A program made the translations under genes and the position numbers. This document shows, in pieces, positions 1-8,853 of a stretch of 64,000 nt of DNA (positions are counted from its first letter, which is position 1; every line of letters begins with the position of its first letter). The notes beneath the pieces were generated by a model, which had not been told where the DNA came from, made no database searches, and saw only the letters and a program-made list of their open reading frames with translations. The DNA comes from Haloarcula regularis (GTDB taxonomy: Archaea > Halobacteriota > Halobacteria > Halobacteriales > Haloarculaceae): contig NZ_CP119794.1 in the NCBI RefSeq assembly GCF_029338315.1, forward strand, positions 2,480,001 to 2,544,000. Reading direction: 5' to 3'.

Positions 1-403
1 ACTCGAGGACGTACTGGGCGGCCCGGCCGATGGCCTCCTCCCCGCCCCGCTCGCGCGGGACGACGACGAAGTCGGCGCCGATGTCCTCCGCGACGTCGAG
101 CACGACGCTGCCGGGCGTCTGCAACAGGCGCCCCTCCGAGAACGCTGTGGCCGTCGACGTCGTCAGCGCGCCGTCGGCGTGGTCGAAGGTCTCGCGGACG
201 TGGCGCGTGAACGACCGGTGGTCTTCGGCGATCTCCGCGGGGTCAACCCGACCGGCGTCGATGTCCCGGCGCAGGCGTTCGTCGAGGACGAACAGCACGT
301 GCAGGTCGGCCTCGTAGCGCTCTGCGACCGCGATGGCGTACTCGGTGGCCCGCTCTGACTGCTCGCTACCGTCGACCGGGACGAGCACGAGGTCGATGTC
401 CAT
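1..403 (-). CDS. Universal stress protein (UspA family), 3' end cut by window edge
   Basis: The reading frame starts at the ATG whose complement is at 401-403 and runs off the left edge, so only the N-terminal ~134 residues are visible. It opens with the UspA-type first strand 'MDIDLVLVPVDGSEQSERA', in which the conserved Asp and the Ser/Gln after 'DGS' fit an alpha/beta nucleotide-binding fold. USP proteins are cytoplasmic stress proteins, some of which bind ATP. The C-terminal ATP loop (G-x2-G-x9-GS) lies outside the window, so ATP binding cannot be judged. It is divergent from a second Usp gene that begins at 494. Confidence 0.85.
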   Translation of the reverse strand, partial: MDIDLVLVPVDGSEQSERATEYAIAVAERYEADLHVLFVLDERLRRDIDAGRVDPAEIAEDHRSFTRHVRETFDHADGALTTSTATAFSEGRLLQTPGSVVLDVAEDIGADFVVVPRERGGEEAIGRAAQYVLE

Positions 404-493
404 CACCCACCTCTGGGACCGGGCCGCTCAAATCCACCGAGGGACGGCCCCGGACCGGGCGGCTTTTTGGTGGTCCCGGCGGTAGGCCGGCGT

Positions 494-957
494 ATGTTCG
501 ATACGGTGGTCATCGCGACCGACGGCTCGGGGAGTGCCCGGCGGGCCGTCGAGGCCGCACTCGACCTCGCCGCGCGGTTCGACGCGACAGTCCACGCGCT
601 CTACGTCGTCGACGAGCACGAGGTCGAAACCACGCCCGAGGAGGTCCGCGAGGCGCTCGAGCGCGCGCTGGCGACGACCGGCGGGCGCGCCCTCTCGTTT
701 GTCGTCGAAGCGGCCGAAGACGAGAGCGACGAGGAGCTCGTCACGGCCGTCCGCCAGGGGACCCGGCGACCGAGATCGTCGCGTACGCCGAGGAGCACGA
801 CGCGGACGTCGTGGCCACCGGGACCCGGGGCCGCCACGGCGAGCACGCGTTCCTGCTGGGGAGCGTCGCCGAGCAGATCGTCCGCCGGGCGCCGATGCCC
901 GTCCTCACTGTCCGCCAGCTCGAGGGCGAACCAAACGCCGAGCGCCAGGGGACGTAG
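494..957 (+). CDS. Universal stress protein (UspA family), frame broken near 758-762
   Basis: The ATG at 494 opens 'MFDTVVIATDGSGSARRAV', a classic UspA start with the nucleotide-binding Asp. The frame is good to about 760 ('VTAVRQG'), then the family-like C-terminus 'EIVAYAEEHDADVVATGTRG' followed by 'GEHAFLLGSVAEQIVRRAP' continues in another frame to the TAG at 955-957. One extra G in the GGGG run at 757-760 restores a ~154-residue protein with an intact G-x2-G-x8-GS ATP-binding loop. It is most likely a functional ATP-binding Usp with a sequencing deletion; a true frameshift pseudogene is the alternative. Confidence 0.8.
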
Positions 958-998
958 GGACCCGACGGATTCTTGCCGGTGCCGGTGCTTGCAGGCGC

Positions 999-2090
999 AT
1001 GGATGATTATCTCATCGACGACGAGCGACTCTCGCTTGGCCGCAAGTCCGTCCTCCCCGGCGAGGGCTTCTTTTTCCCCGACTCCTTCGAGGAGGAGCAG
1101 GCGGAGGCCGAGGCCCGGGGGATACTCGAGGGCGCCGGCGTGGTGGTCGTCGCCGACCCCGACGCCGACGGCCTGGCCTGTACCGCACTGATTCGCGAGG
1201 CCCACGGCGAGGGGGCGCTCCTCCCGGCCGGCCCGCACGACCTCCAGGAGGCGCTGGCCTGGACCGCCGAGTACGCCGAGTCCGACGCGACGGTCTACGT
1301 CTGTGACCTCTGTCCCGACAGCGAGTCCGACCTGGGGGCGCTCGAGGACCTCGTCGACGCCGTCGAGCGTCTGGTCTGGTTCGACCACCACCAGTGGACC
1401 GACGACCTGGGCGCGCTCGTCGACCGCACCGGCGTCGAGCGGACCGTCGGGGACAGCGAGGCGGTCTGTACGGCCGACGTCGCCCTGGCCGAACTCGACT
1501 ACGACTTCGACGAGCGGTGGGCCGACCTCGCCGCCGTGACCCGGGACCACGATCTCTGGATACGCGACGATCCGCGCAGCGACGACCTGGCGGACTACGC
1601 CTACTGGTCGGAGCCCGAGGAGTACATCGGGACGGTCGCCGAACACGGCGCCGACCTCTCGCCCGAGGTCCACGAGTTCCTCGCCGAGAATCGCGTCGAG
1701 AAGGAGGCGCTCATCGAGAAGGCCGTCGACCGCGCGGAGCTGCGCGAGGTCGGCGAGTGGACCGTCGGCGTCACCTACGGCCGCTGTTCACAGAACGAGG
1801 TCGCCGAAGCCCTGCGCGAGCAGGGTGCCGACGCCGCCGTCATCGTCAAGCCCGCCGGCTCCGCGTCGATCCGCGGGACCGAGAACTTCGAGCGCGCCCA
1901 CGAGGTGGCCCAGCAGGTCAACGGCGGCGGCCACCCGAAAGCCGCGGGCTGTAAACCGGACATCTACGACGACATGCTGGACTACGCCCACCACTGGACG
2001 ACGCAGGGTGCGGTGGCGAAACAGGCGATCGTGGACGCGTTCAAGCGATTACCCGAGGAGGACGACGAGGGCGTCGACACCGAGCGGTAG
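999..2090 (+). CDS. DHH/DHHA1-family phosphoesterase (RecJ-like)
   Basis: 363 aa from the ATG at 999. The DHH-superfamily metal motifs are visible: 'VVADPDADGLA' (Asp53, Asp55, Asp57), 'CDLCPDS' and the signature 'WFDHHQW' (Asp129-His-His). A C-terminal DHHA1-type substrate-binding motif 'NGGGHPKAAG' starts near residue 308. Members are Mn2+-dependent exonucleases or nano-RNA/cyclic-dinucleotide phosphodiesterases. Archaeal paralogues include GAN and RecJ-like exonucleases, so the exact substrate cannot be told from sequence. The last ~95 nt are repeated downstream at 2184-2285. Confidence 0.85.
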   Translation: MDDYLIDDERLSLGRKSVLPGEGFFFPDSFEEEQAEAEARGILEGAGVVVVADPDADGLACTALIREAHGEGALLPAGPHDLQEALAWTAEYAESDATVYVCDLCPDSESDLGALEDLVDAVERLVWFDHHQWTDDLGALVDRTGVERTVGDSEAVCTADVALAELDYDFDERWADLAAVTRDHDLWIRDDPRSDDLADYAYWSEPEEYIGTVAEHGADLSPEVHEFLAENRVEKEALIEKAVDRAELREVGEWTVGVTYGRCSQNEVAEALREQGADAAVIVKPAGSASIRGTENFERAHEVAQQVNGGGHPKAAGCKPDIYDDMLDYAHHWTTQGAVAKQAIVDAFKRLPEEDDEGVDTER

Positions 2091-2097
2091 CGGGCGC
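1996..2097 (+). repeat. Direct repeat copy 1: 3' end of the DHH gene
   Basis: This 102-bp stretch, ending 7 nt past the TAG of the DHH gene, recurs at 2184-2285 with an offset of exactly 188 bp. I count only three mismatches (two in the 'gcgattaccc'/'gcggttgccc' segment, one in 'gagggc'/'gagagc'). Confidence 0.93.
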
Positions 2098-2110
2098 GAG
2101 CGAAGTGAGC

Positions 2111-2131
2111 GGTTTTTTCGCCCACGTTTTT
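2111..2131 (+). terminator. Probable archaeal poly-T terminator after the DHH gene
   Basis: A T6 tract (2113-2118) and a T5 tract (2127-2131) lie 20-40 nt past the stop in otherwise GC-rich DNA. Oligo-T tracts on the coding strand are the usual intrinsic termination signal in haloarchaea. Confidence 0.5.
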
Positions 2132-2183
2132 GCGGTGAGTGGTGCGTGCGGGTTGCGCACCCGAACTGCAAAAAGGTGGACTC

Positions 2184-2285
2184 GGACGACGCAGGGTGCG
2201 GTGGCGAAACAGGCGATCGTGGACGCGTTCAAGCGGTTGCCCGAGGAGGACGACGAGAGCGTCGACACCGAGCGGTAGCGGGCGC
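2184..2285 (+). repeat. Direct repeat copy 2: orphan duplicate of the DHH 3' end
   Basis: Second copy of the last 95 nt of the DHH coding region including its TAG (2276-2278). It lacks the rest of the gene and so is a non-coding relic. The mismatches would give only conservative or silent changes, which suggests a fairly recent duplication. Confidence 0.9.
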
Positions 2286-2290
2286 CCCCC

Positions 2291-2722
2291 TCACGATTCG
2301 ACGACCCACTTGTCGGAGTACCGCTCGCCGCAGGCACAGACCGCGTAGGCGTGGACGACGTCGCCCTCGGCGTAGAGCCCGCCGACCTCCTCGTTTTGCG
2401 CCTCGGCGAAGGCGAAGACGAACCGCGTGGTGTGGTCCGCGTCCGGTTCCTCGTCGGCGACGGGGCAGTTCGCGCCCGTCAGGTCGTCGTGGACGACGCC
2501 GTCGGTCTGCATCGCCTGCTGGGCCAGCCGCATCGGGTCGATGCCGGTCGCCGACTGGAACGCGCTCCGGCCGTCGTCGCCCGGGAGGACGAGCACGAGG
2601 CCGTCGTCGACGGACTCGGCGTGCCCCGCGAGCGCACCGGGGTTCGAGACGGCGTCCTCGTGCAGAAAGAAGAGGACGTCGTCCGGGCGGTCGCCGGCGA
2701 GGAACTCGCTGTGCTTGCTCAT
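2291..2722 (-). CDS. Conserved haloarchaeal protein, DUF5807-like
   Basis: 143 aa from the ATG complementary to 2720-2722; the frame extends further upstream, but 'MSKHSEFLAGDRPDDVLFF' matches my recollection of the DUF5807 N-terminus. It is small, acidic and without membrane segments. Near the C-terminus, 'CACGERYSDKWV' contains a C-x-C pair that could bind a metal. It is convergent with the DHH gene. Function unknown; the family name is from memory. Confidence 0.72.
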   Translation of the reverse strand: MSKHSEFLAGDRPDDVLFFLHEDAVSNPGALAGHAESVDDGLVLVLPGDDGRSAFQSATGIDPMRLAQQAMQTDGVVHDDLTGANCPVADEEPDADHTTRFVFAFAEAQNEEVGGLYAEGDVVHAYAVCACGERYSDKWVVES

Positions 2723-2810
2723 GCTCGCTCCGAGTCGCCGCCGACGCAAAAGTGACCCGCTCTGGGGCGCGACACCCATCGTTTTGGCCCTGCCGCCCGA
2801 CGTGTCACCC

Positions 2811-3233
2811 ATGGCAGACTTCCGCCAGTACGTCACCGACGTCGTCCACGAGGAGACACAGACCGACAGCCCGGGCTTTGACCTCAGTGTGGCCGCCGTC
2901 TACGAGATAACGGACCCCGGCCGCATCGATTTCGGCGGCGGCGAGCTCGAGGCGGCGACGACGGCGCTCCACGAGACACACACGCGAAATCCGGACGACG
3001 ACTACGAGTGGTGGACGCTCCGGGAGGGTCAGTACCTCATCGAGTACAACGAGGCGCTGACCGGCGCGGCGACGGTCACCCTCCAGCCCCGGACCGAGCT
3101 CCTCGAACGCGGCGGCTCGCACCCGACGCTCCACGTCGAGACGCTGCCACGGGTCCCGCTGTCGGTCGGCGGTTCGGGGCTGAAACTCAAGGAGAACGCG
3201 CGGGTCAGCACCATCGTCGACGCCGAGGCGTGA
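2811..3233 (+). CDS. dCTP deaminase/dUTPase-fold protein
   Basis: 140 aa from the ATG at 2811. The segment 'LREGQYLIEYNEAL' followed by 'LQPRTELLERGGSH' resembles the dUTPase/dCTP-deaminase core (membrane-free beta barrel, 'PxSxLxRxG'-like motif 3). The C-terminal 'GGSGLKLKENARVSTI' replaces the usual enzyme tail. It is shorter than true dCTP deaminases (~190 aa), and I cannot assign a catalytic Glu or Ser with confidence. It may be a divergent nucleotide-pool enzyme or a non-catalytic relative. Confidence 0.6.
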   Translation: MADFRQYVTDVVHEETQTDSPGFDLSVAAVYEITDPGRIDFGGGELEAATTALHETHTRNPDDDYEWWTLREGQYLIEYNEALTGAATVTLQPRTELLERGGSHPTLHVETLPRVPLSVGGSGLKLKENARVSTIVDAEA

Positions 3234-3316
3234 CGGGTCTCGGGGCGTGACAACGCCCGTCGTGCCCGCGAGGACGGTTCGATGCGCTTTTGCCTCGCCG
3301 TCGAATGGACACAGGT

Positions 3317-3706
3317 ATGGCAGAGTTCACGGTCGCCGTCTCCGACCCGGAGAGCGGCCACACCTACCAGATCGACGTGGACGGACAGGACGCGAACCGG
3401 TTCATCGGCCGCGAGATCGGCGAGGAGGTCGACGGCGGCGCCGTCGGCCTCTCCGGCTACACGCTCGAGATCACCGGCGGCTCGGACACGGCCGGCCGCC
3501 CGATGCGGCCAGACGTCCGCGGGACCGCCACGAAGGCCATCATGTCCGACGGCGGCGTCGGCTTCGCGCCGACGGCCGACGGCGAGCGCAAGCGCATCAC
3601 CATCCGCGGGCGCGAGGTCGGCGACGAGACCCGCCAGATCAACGCCAAGATAGCGTCCCGCGGCAGCGGCGACGTCGACGAACTGCTCGGCGACGACGAC
3701 GAGTAA
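3317..3706 (+). CDS. rps6e: 30S ribosomal protein S6e
   Basis: 129 aa from the ATG at 3317 ('[19 protein letters not shown]'). The S6e hallmark segments are present: '[10 protein letters not shown]', '[16 protein letters not shown]' and '[11 protein letters not shown]'. It is a component of the small ribosomal subunit in archaea and eukaryotes. The length is normal for haloarchaea, with an acidic C-terminal tail. Nearer-upstream in-frame ATGs exist (3290, 3305), but the family N-terminus is 'MAEF/MADF', which fixes the start. The next gene begins 5 nt downstream and may be cotranscribed. Confidence 0.95.
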   Translation: MAEFTVAVSDPESGHTYQIDVDGQDANRFIGREIGEEVDGGAVGLSGYTLEITGGSDTAGRPMRPDVRGTATKAIMSDGGVGFAPTADGERKRITIRGREVGDETRQINAKIASRGSGDVDELLGDDDE

Positions 3707-3711
3707 CGACC

Positions 3712-4140
3712 GTGGCAGACCGCGTTCCGAGCGACCACGACGCCGTCGAGACACATCGCGTCCCCATCGCGCGCGTCGGCAGGACCGACAGCCCCCAGGT
3801 CGTCCTGCCCGACGCGGTCGCCCTCGAGGACGGCTCGGTCGTCCGGGTCGCTCTCGACGGCACCCAGTACCACGCGGCGGTCGAGCGCGACATCGACGGC
3901 GATCGGGTCCTCTCCCACGTCGCGGACAACGCTCGCCTCGCCCGCGAGCGGGAGGGTGAGAACCGCCTGGCTGAGTGGGTCCGGGACGCCGACGTCTCGC
4001 TCGGGGGCAGCGCCCACTTCGACGTGGTGACCCCCGGCCACGAATACGGCCTCCGCACGCCCGGGACCCGGGTCGTCTACACGACGACCGAGCGACCGAA
4101 CCGGTCGCTGTCGGACATCGCCGAGTCGCTTGACGGGTAG
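3712..4140 (+). CDS. Conserved haloarchaeal hypothetical protein (DUF7112-like)
   Basis: 142 aa from a GTG at 3712, 5 nt after rps6e. It is soluble, with alternating short strands ('QVVLPDAVALEDGSVVRVAL', 'GTRVVYTT'). It resembles the small haloarchaeal family DUF7112 as I remember it; no catalytic motif is visible. Tight linkage to rps6e suggests cotranscription but does not prove a translational role. Confidence 0.65.
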   Translation: MADRVPSDHDAVETHRVPIARVGRTDSPQVVLPDAVALEDGSVVRVALDGTQYHAAVERDIDGDRVLSHVADNARLAREREGENRLAEWVRDADVSLGGSAHFDVVTPGHEYGLRTPGTRVVYTTTERPNRSLSDIAESLDG

Positions 4141-4234
4141 CCGACCGATTTTCACGGATATACTCGATTCTCTCTCCTGATACTGGCACGAAACGCTCAT
4201 TATCGGGGCCGGCGAACCGTCCACCAACCTGGCC

Positions 4235-5113
4235 ATGTCCGAATCAGTCATCGCGGATTTCGTGGCCAAATTCAACTCGGAGGTCGCCGGCCGGTCGGAC
4301 CCGATCAAGGGCCGGGTCGTGCTCTCCCAGAAGCGACTGGTCCTCATCGCCAACCAGGACGACAAGCTGACGATTCCGCTGTCGTCTATCTTCGACGTGG
4401 CCATCGGCCAGGTGCCCGACGGCCTGGGCGATTTCTTCAACTCGACGGTGACCGTCGCCTTCGAGAAAGGGGGCCGACGCCTGGTTGCTGCCGTCGAGGC
4501 CGACAACGAGAAGATCGAGAAGTTCGGCACGGTGTTGTTCAAGGCCATCGTCAACGGGACCGAGACGACGGTCAACCGGCACGCCAGGGTCGGCGGCCGC
4601 GTCACCGACGAGTCGTTCGTGACGGCCCGCCTCTTCCTGACCCCCAACGCCGTCGAGTTCCGCCGCTCGGACTCGACGTTCTCGATTCAGCTGGGGACCG
4701 TCTCGAACTTCGACCGGACCGAACGCGACGTCGCCGGCACGACGCGACCGGTCCTCGAGGTCCGGCACATGCAGGACGGCCAGGCGGTGACGACGCTGGC
4801 GGCGCTGCCCTCGCCACGGAAGATGTCCATCCTGGGGCGGTACCTCCGCCGGACCTATTCCGAACTGATGGAGGAACTCGACGACGTCGACCTCACGAAA
4901 GACAAAAAGGAGCTGCTGGTCGCGCTGTACTCCACGGGCGACATGGAGGGGATGCCCCTGGCGAGCATCCTCGGCGTCGACGCCTCGCAGGTGTCGATGC
5001 TCATGCAGGATCTGGAGGCCGACAACCTCGTCCAGGCGGCCGAGGACGGCCCCTCGCTGACACCCAAGGGGAAGATCGTCGCCAGTCGCCACTTAGAGGA
5101 CGTCAACGTCTGA
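4235..5113 (+). CDS. cheF2: Taxis protein CheF (first paralogue)
   Basis: 292 aa from the ATG at 4235. The N-terminal half is a CheF (former DUF439) fold, with 'KGRVVLSQKRLVLIANQDD' closely parallel to 'PGRILLSNKRLVLATNEGK' in the second copy at 5854-6716. The C-terminal ~70 residues form a winged-helix-like segment ('KELLVALYSTGDMEGMPL', 'DGPSLTPKGKIVASRHL'). In Halobacterium salinarum, CheF proteins bind CheY, CheC and CheD and connect the chemotaxis signal to the archaellum switch. It sits at the left border of the che/arl cluster, pointing towards tenA. Confidence 0.88.
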   Translation: MSESVIADFVAKFNSEVAGRSDPIKGRVVLSQKRLVLIANQDDKLTIPLSSIFDVAIGQVPDGLGDFFNSTVTVAFEKGGRRLVAAVEADNEKIEKFGTVLFKAIVNGTETTVNRHARVGGRVTDESFVTARLFLTPNAVEFRRSDSTFSIQLGTVSNFDRTERDVAGTTRPVLEVRHMQDGQAVTTLAALPSPRKMSILGRYLRRTYSELMEELDDVDLTKDKKELLVALYSTGDMEGMPLASILGVDASQVSMLMQDLEADNLVQAAEDGPSLTPKGKIVASRHLEDVNV

Positions 5114-5177
5114 GCCACAGCTGTACAACCGGTGAATATCAGCAAGGTATATCCGGCCGAGCGACGACGCTCCCGGT

Positions 5178-5843
5178 ATGACTTTCGTCGACGACCTGGC
5201 GGCCGTGGCCGAACCGATATGGGCGGCCACGCTCGAGCACCCGATGGTCACACAGCTTGGCGAGGGCACCCTCGACCAGGCCCCGTTTCGCTACTGGGTC
5301 CGCCAGGACTACGTCTACCTGACCGAGTACAGTCGCGTCTTCGCGCTGGGGGCGGCCAACGCGCCCGATCTGGCCCGGATGGGCCGGTTCGCCGAACTCC
5401 TCGACGCGACGCTCAACACCGAGATGGACCTCCATCGGGAGTACGCCGCGGACTTCGGCATCTCGGCGGCCGACCTCGAGGCGACCGACCCCTCGCCGAC
5501 CACGCGGGCCTACACGGACTTCCTCGTCCGCGTCGCGGCCACCGGCACGTTCGGTGACCTCGTCGCCGCCCTCTTGCCGTGCATGTGGGGGTTCCACGAG
5601 ACGGCCGTCCGCCTCCGCGCCGACGGCCTGCCCGACGAGGAACGGTACGCCGAGTGGATTCGCACCTACTCAGACGAGGACTTTTCGGCCCTCGCCGAGT
5701 GGTGCAAGGACCTCATGGCCGAGGTCGCCGCCGAGTCGACGGCCGCCGACCGCGAGCGCTACCGGGACCTCTTTCGAACCTCCGCCCGCTACGAGTATCG
5801 GTTCTGGGACGCCGCCTGGCGGCAAGAGGAGTGGGGCGTCTGA
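5178..5843 (+). CDS. tenA: TenA-family thiaminase II / aminopyrimidine aminohydrolase
   Basis: 221 aa from the ATG at 5178. It has the all-helical TenA pattern: 'FRYWVRQDYVYLTEYSR' (substrate-pocket Asp/Tyr region), 'LPCMWGFHE' carrying the likely catalytic Cys, and a C-terminal 'YEYRFWDAAW' with the conserved Glu/Phe-Trp region. TenA hydrolyses aminopyrimidine in thiamine salvage. Length is normal (~220). It is inserted between two convergent cheF genes, an unexpected place, with only 10 nt to the end of the second cheF. Confidence 0.88.
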   Translation: MTFVDDLAAVAEPIWAATLEHPMVTQLGEGTLDQAPFRYWVRQDYVYLTEYSRVFALGAANAPDLARMGRFAELLDATLNTEMDLHREYAADFGISAADLEATDPSPTTRAYTDFLVRVAATGTFGDLVAALLPCMWGFHETAVRLRADGLPDEERYAEWIRTYSDEDFSALAEWCKDLMAEVAAESTAADRERYRDLFRTSARYEYRFWDAAWRQEEWGV

Positions 5844-5853
5844 GCGGCCCTCG

Positions 5854-6716
5854 TCACTGGTCGGCGATGGCCTCGCCGGCGATGGACCGCCCCGCGCTTC
5901 GAGTTGCACCTCGCGGCGCGTCCGGACGGGTTCGAGGATGTCCGACTCGATGAGCCGATCGTAGACGGCCTCGACGTCGTCGATGTCCATGTCCACGAAG
6001 TCGGGAATCTTGAACGGCGAGATGCCCGAGTACAGCGCCATCAGCACCTGGGTCTCCTCGGGGGAGAGGTCCACGTCGTCGGTGTTGTTGCGCTGTTCGC
6101 CCTGTCGGACGAGTCCCTCGAGCAAGGAGACGTGTCGGGGGTTCCCGGTGAGGTGCGTCTCGACGCTCGTGCCCTCGACGGTGTGTTCAACCTCGAGCAC
6201 CGGGCGTTCGCTACCGCGTATCTCCTTGGTCTTTTCCTCGACGGTGCCGACGTCGTCCAGTTCCAGCTGGACGAACGTACCGCTCTGGATGGCCAGATCC
6301 ACGCAGTCCTCGTCCATCTTGAGGCGTGCTTTCTCCCAGTTCGTCTCCTGCACGACGCCACCCTTGACCGCGGGGTGGTCGACGAGGACGACCACCTGGT
6401 CCAGCAGCGAGCTGTAGAGGTGTTCCTCGAAGGCCGTGTCGTCCTGTGCCGAGAGGAGGAACACGTCCCGGCCGGCCTGGAGTTTGATGTAGCCGTCGAC
6501 CTGTGCGAGGGGCTGGTTCATCTGACTGGCCGAGACGCTGGTCAGCGACGACAGGGCGATGGTCCGCTTGCCCTCGTTGGTCGCGAGCACGAGTCGTTTG
6601 TTCGAAAGCAGGATGCGACCCGGCGTCCACTCGATGTCGTTTCGCTTCCGGCCGTCGCTGATGACCTGGACGAACTTGCCCCGGGTGTCGACCAGCTTCC
6701 GTTCTCCCTCGCCCAT
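5854..6716 (-). CDS. cheF1: Taxis protein CheF (second paralogue), frame broken near its C-terminus
   Basis: Starts at the ATG complementary to 6714-6716 ('MGEGERKLVDTRGKFVQVI'). It shares the CheF core with the 4235-5113 copy. The frame is normal to 'RREVQLEA'; one extra base in the CCCC run at 5890-5893 (G run on the coding strand) gives 'RGRSIAGEAIADQ' and a TGA at 5854-5856. That tail aligns with 'PKGKIVASRHLEDVNV' of the other CheF, whereas the uncorrected frame runs on through tenA antisense. The restored length is ~287 aa. It is the last gene of the leftward cheB-cheA-cheR-HEAT-cheF operon. Confidence 0.85.
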
Positions 6717-6806
6717 CGTGTTACCCCGTTGTACCTTCGGCTACGACCCTATGGGACTTAACGAGTCTGGCCTCGGGCACCTCGCGGGGCCGCGACGGCA
6801 CCGCCG

Positions 6807-8039
6807 TCATCCCCGGCCCCCGAGCTTCGAGAGCGCCGAGAAGGCCTTCTTGCGGACCATCTCGTGGTCCGTCTCGTCGACGAGCCGGTCGAGTTCCTTG
6901 CGCGAGCGTTCGCCGCCCACCTTCCCGAGGGTGAATATCGCCTGCCCGCGGACCGCCGGGTCGACGGCGCCGTCGGTGACGATGTCGAGCAGCCGACGCT
7001 CGACCATGTTGTCCTCGCTGCCCAGCTCGGCCAGACTGGTGGCGGCGAACTGCCGGAGCATCTGGTCGTCCTCGCGCAGGGCCTCGACCAGCGCGTCGAT
7101 GACCCGGCCGCGTTCGGCGTCGGTGGTGACCCGGCCCAGGAGCCAGGCCGTGTTTCGCTGCTGTGCCGCCTGGGTGCTCTCCTCTAGGATCTCCACGAGC
7201 GGGACGACGACGCTCCGGTCGTCCGTGCTCGACAGCTTCTCGACGACCGTCTCGCGGATGGTGTGGCTCTGCTCCGTCGGGACGTTCGCGAGCAGCTCGA
7301 TGAGCGAGTAGACGCCGGCCCGCCGGACCGCCGGCGAGTCGTCCGACAGCGACTCGACGAGGTAGTCGACGGGTTTGTCGTTGCCGAAGTTGCCGAACGC
7401 GCCGACGGCGATGCGTCGGACCCGCTCGTTGTCGTCCTCGTACATCGGCAAGAGCGCCTGGAGCGCCTGCCGGTTCCCGATGTTGCCCAGCGCCTCGGCG
7501 GCCTCGCGGCGCACGGCGGCCTTCGGGTCGGTCAGCAGCGACTCCAGCGGGTTCGTCGCCCGTGAATCGCCGATCTTCCCGGCCGACCGAGCCGCGCGGG
7601 CGCGCACCCGCGGGTCGGGATCCTGGAACCGCTCGGCCAGCTTCGGCACGGCGTCGGCCTGCCCCAGGTTGCCGAGGCCGTTGGCGGCGGCCATGCGCAA
7701 CTCCGGCACCTCCGAGCCCAGCGCCTTCGTGAACGCCTTGGCTTTCACCCAGTCGGCGGCGTCGTCGCCGACGTCGATGCCGGCCATGCTACCGATGAGC
7801 TGCTCGATGGCGTCCCCGTCCAGTTCCTCCAGCGAGTCGATGGCCGCGGCCGTGACCGCGTCGCTGTCGCCCTGAGCGGCCCGGACCAGTGCGTTGACGA
7901 CGTCGCGCCGGTCGTCGTGGTCCGGGAAGTTCCCGAGCAGCGCCGCGGCCCGCTTTCTGACGCGCTCGTTCTCGCTCTCCCGCAGGACCCTGATGAGCTC
8001 CTGGACCTCCCCGTTCCGTTCGAGTTCGTAGAGGCTCAT
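6807..8039 (-). CDS. HEAT-repeat taxis protein of the che cluster
   Basis: 410 aa from the ATG complementary to 8037-8039. It is built almost entirely of ~30-residue HEAT/PBS-lyase-type helical repeats, for example 'PELRMAAANGLGNLGQADA', 'PRVRARAARSAGKIGDSRA' and 'AVRREAAEALGNIGNRQA'. An equivalent HEAT_PBS protein (OE2401F) in H. salinarum is encoded next to cheF and was found in the same interaction network at the CheY-archaellum interface. It acts as a protein-binding scaffold, not as a lyase. It follows cheR by 4 nt, so it is cotranscribed. Confidence 0.87.
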   Translation of the reverse strand: MSLYELERNGEVQELIRVLRESENERVRKRAAALLGNFPDHDDRRDVVNALVRAAQGDSDAVTAAAIDSLEELDGDAIEQLIGSMAGIDVGDDAADWVKAKAFTKALGSEVPELRMAAANGLGNLGQADAVPKLAERFQDPDPRVRARAARSAGKIGDSRATNPLESLLTDPKAAVRREAAEALGNIGNRQALQALLPMYEDDNERVRRIAVGAFGNFGNDKPVDYLVESLSDDSPAVRRAGVYSLIELLANVPTEQSHTIRETVVEKLSSTDDRSVVVPLVEILEESTQAAQQRNTAWLLGRVTTDAERGRVIDALVEALREDDQMLRQFAATSLAELGSEDNMVERRLLDIVTDGAVDPAVRGQAIFTLGKVGGERSRKELDRLVDETDHEMVRKKAFSALSKLGGRG

Positions 8040-8043
8040 CGGC

Positions 8044-8853
8044 TCACTCCCGCCGGTAGATGCGGTGCTGTTTGTGGACCGGTTCGAAGTCGTCCCGGCA
8101 GGCCGCGGGGAGGGTCTCGGTCATCCCGATCATCAGGTAGCCGCCCTCGCGCAGCGAGTTCCGGATCGTCTCGAAGATGGGCACCTTGTACTCGGCGTCG
8201 ATGTAGATGAGCAGGTTCCGACAGAACACCAGGTCGAAGTCCCGCTTGGCGTCGCCCCTGATGAGGTCGTGTTGCTCGAAGGTGACCATGTCGGTCACCC
8301 GCTTGCGCACGCGGAAGGTGGTTCCGTTCTGCTCGATGTACTCGGAGTAATCGTCGAGCGGTGCCAGCTCCTCCGCGATGTCGGTCGTCTGGGACGTCTG
8401 GTAGGTCGCCTCGCGTGCCTCCTCGAGGATGTCGGCGTTGATGTCCGTCCCCACGATGTCGATGCGGCGGGCGTCGACCTCGGGGTCGTCGAGGGCGAGC
8501 ATCGCCGCCGAGTACGGCTCACGGCCGTCCGCGCTCGGGGCCGACCAGAGCCGCACCGAGCGGTTGTTCTCGGTCAGATCCCGCAGGACCGGGCGCAGCG
8601 ACTCCCAGGCCTCGGGGTTCCGGAAGAACCCGGTGACGTTGATAGACAGCGAGTCCAGCAGGTTCTCTCGTTCCTCCTGATCGCGCTCGAGCAGCCGCTT
8701 GTACCGGCGGTACGAGTCGGTGTCCGTCCGCCGCATCCGGGCGTTGATGCGCCGGTCTAGGTACGAGTCGTTGTAGAACCCGGACTCGAACTCCATCTCG
8801 GACCCGATGAACTCGAGCAGCTGCTGGAACTGGCGCTCGCTCCCCTTGCTCAT
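8044..8853 (-). CDS. cheR: Chemotaxis protein methyltransferase CheR
   Basis: 269 aa. It uses SAM to methylate glutamates on transducers (MCPs). The N-terminal helical CheR_N domain (~1-70, 'YLDRRINARMRR') is followed by the Rossmann methyltransferase domain with 'SINVTGFFRNPEAWESL', a SAM motif I variant 'LWSAPSADGREPYSAAML' (usual G-C-S-x-G-E-E-P-Y-S), 'VGTDINADIL' and 'DLVFCRNLLIYID'. The Ala-Pro-Ser in place of Cys in motif I is common enough not to imply inactivity. Its ATG overlaps the TGA of cheA by 4 nt (8850-8853). Confidence 0.95.
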   Translation of the reverse strand: MSKGSERQFQQLLEFIGSEMEFESGFYNDSYLDRRINARMRRTDTDSYRRYKRLLERDQEERENLLDSLSINVTGFFRNPEAWESLRPVLRDLTENNRSVRLWSAPSADGREPYSAAMLALDDPEVDARRIDIVGTDINADILEEAREATYQTSQTTDIAEELAPLDDYSEYIEQNGTTFRVRKRVTDMVTFEQHDLIRGDAKRDFDLVFCRNLLIYIDAEYKVPIFETIRNSLREGGYLMIGMTETLPAACRDDFEPVHKQHRIYRRE

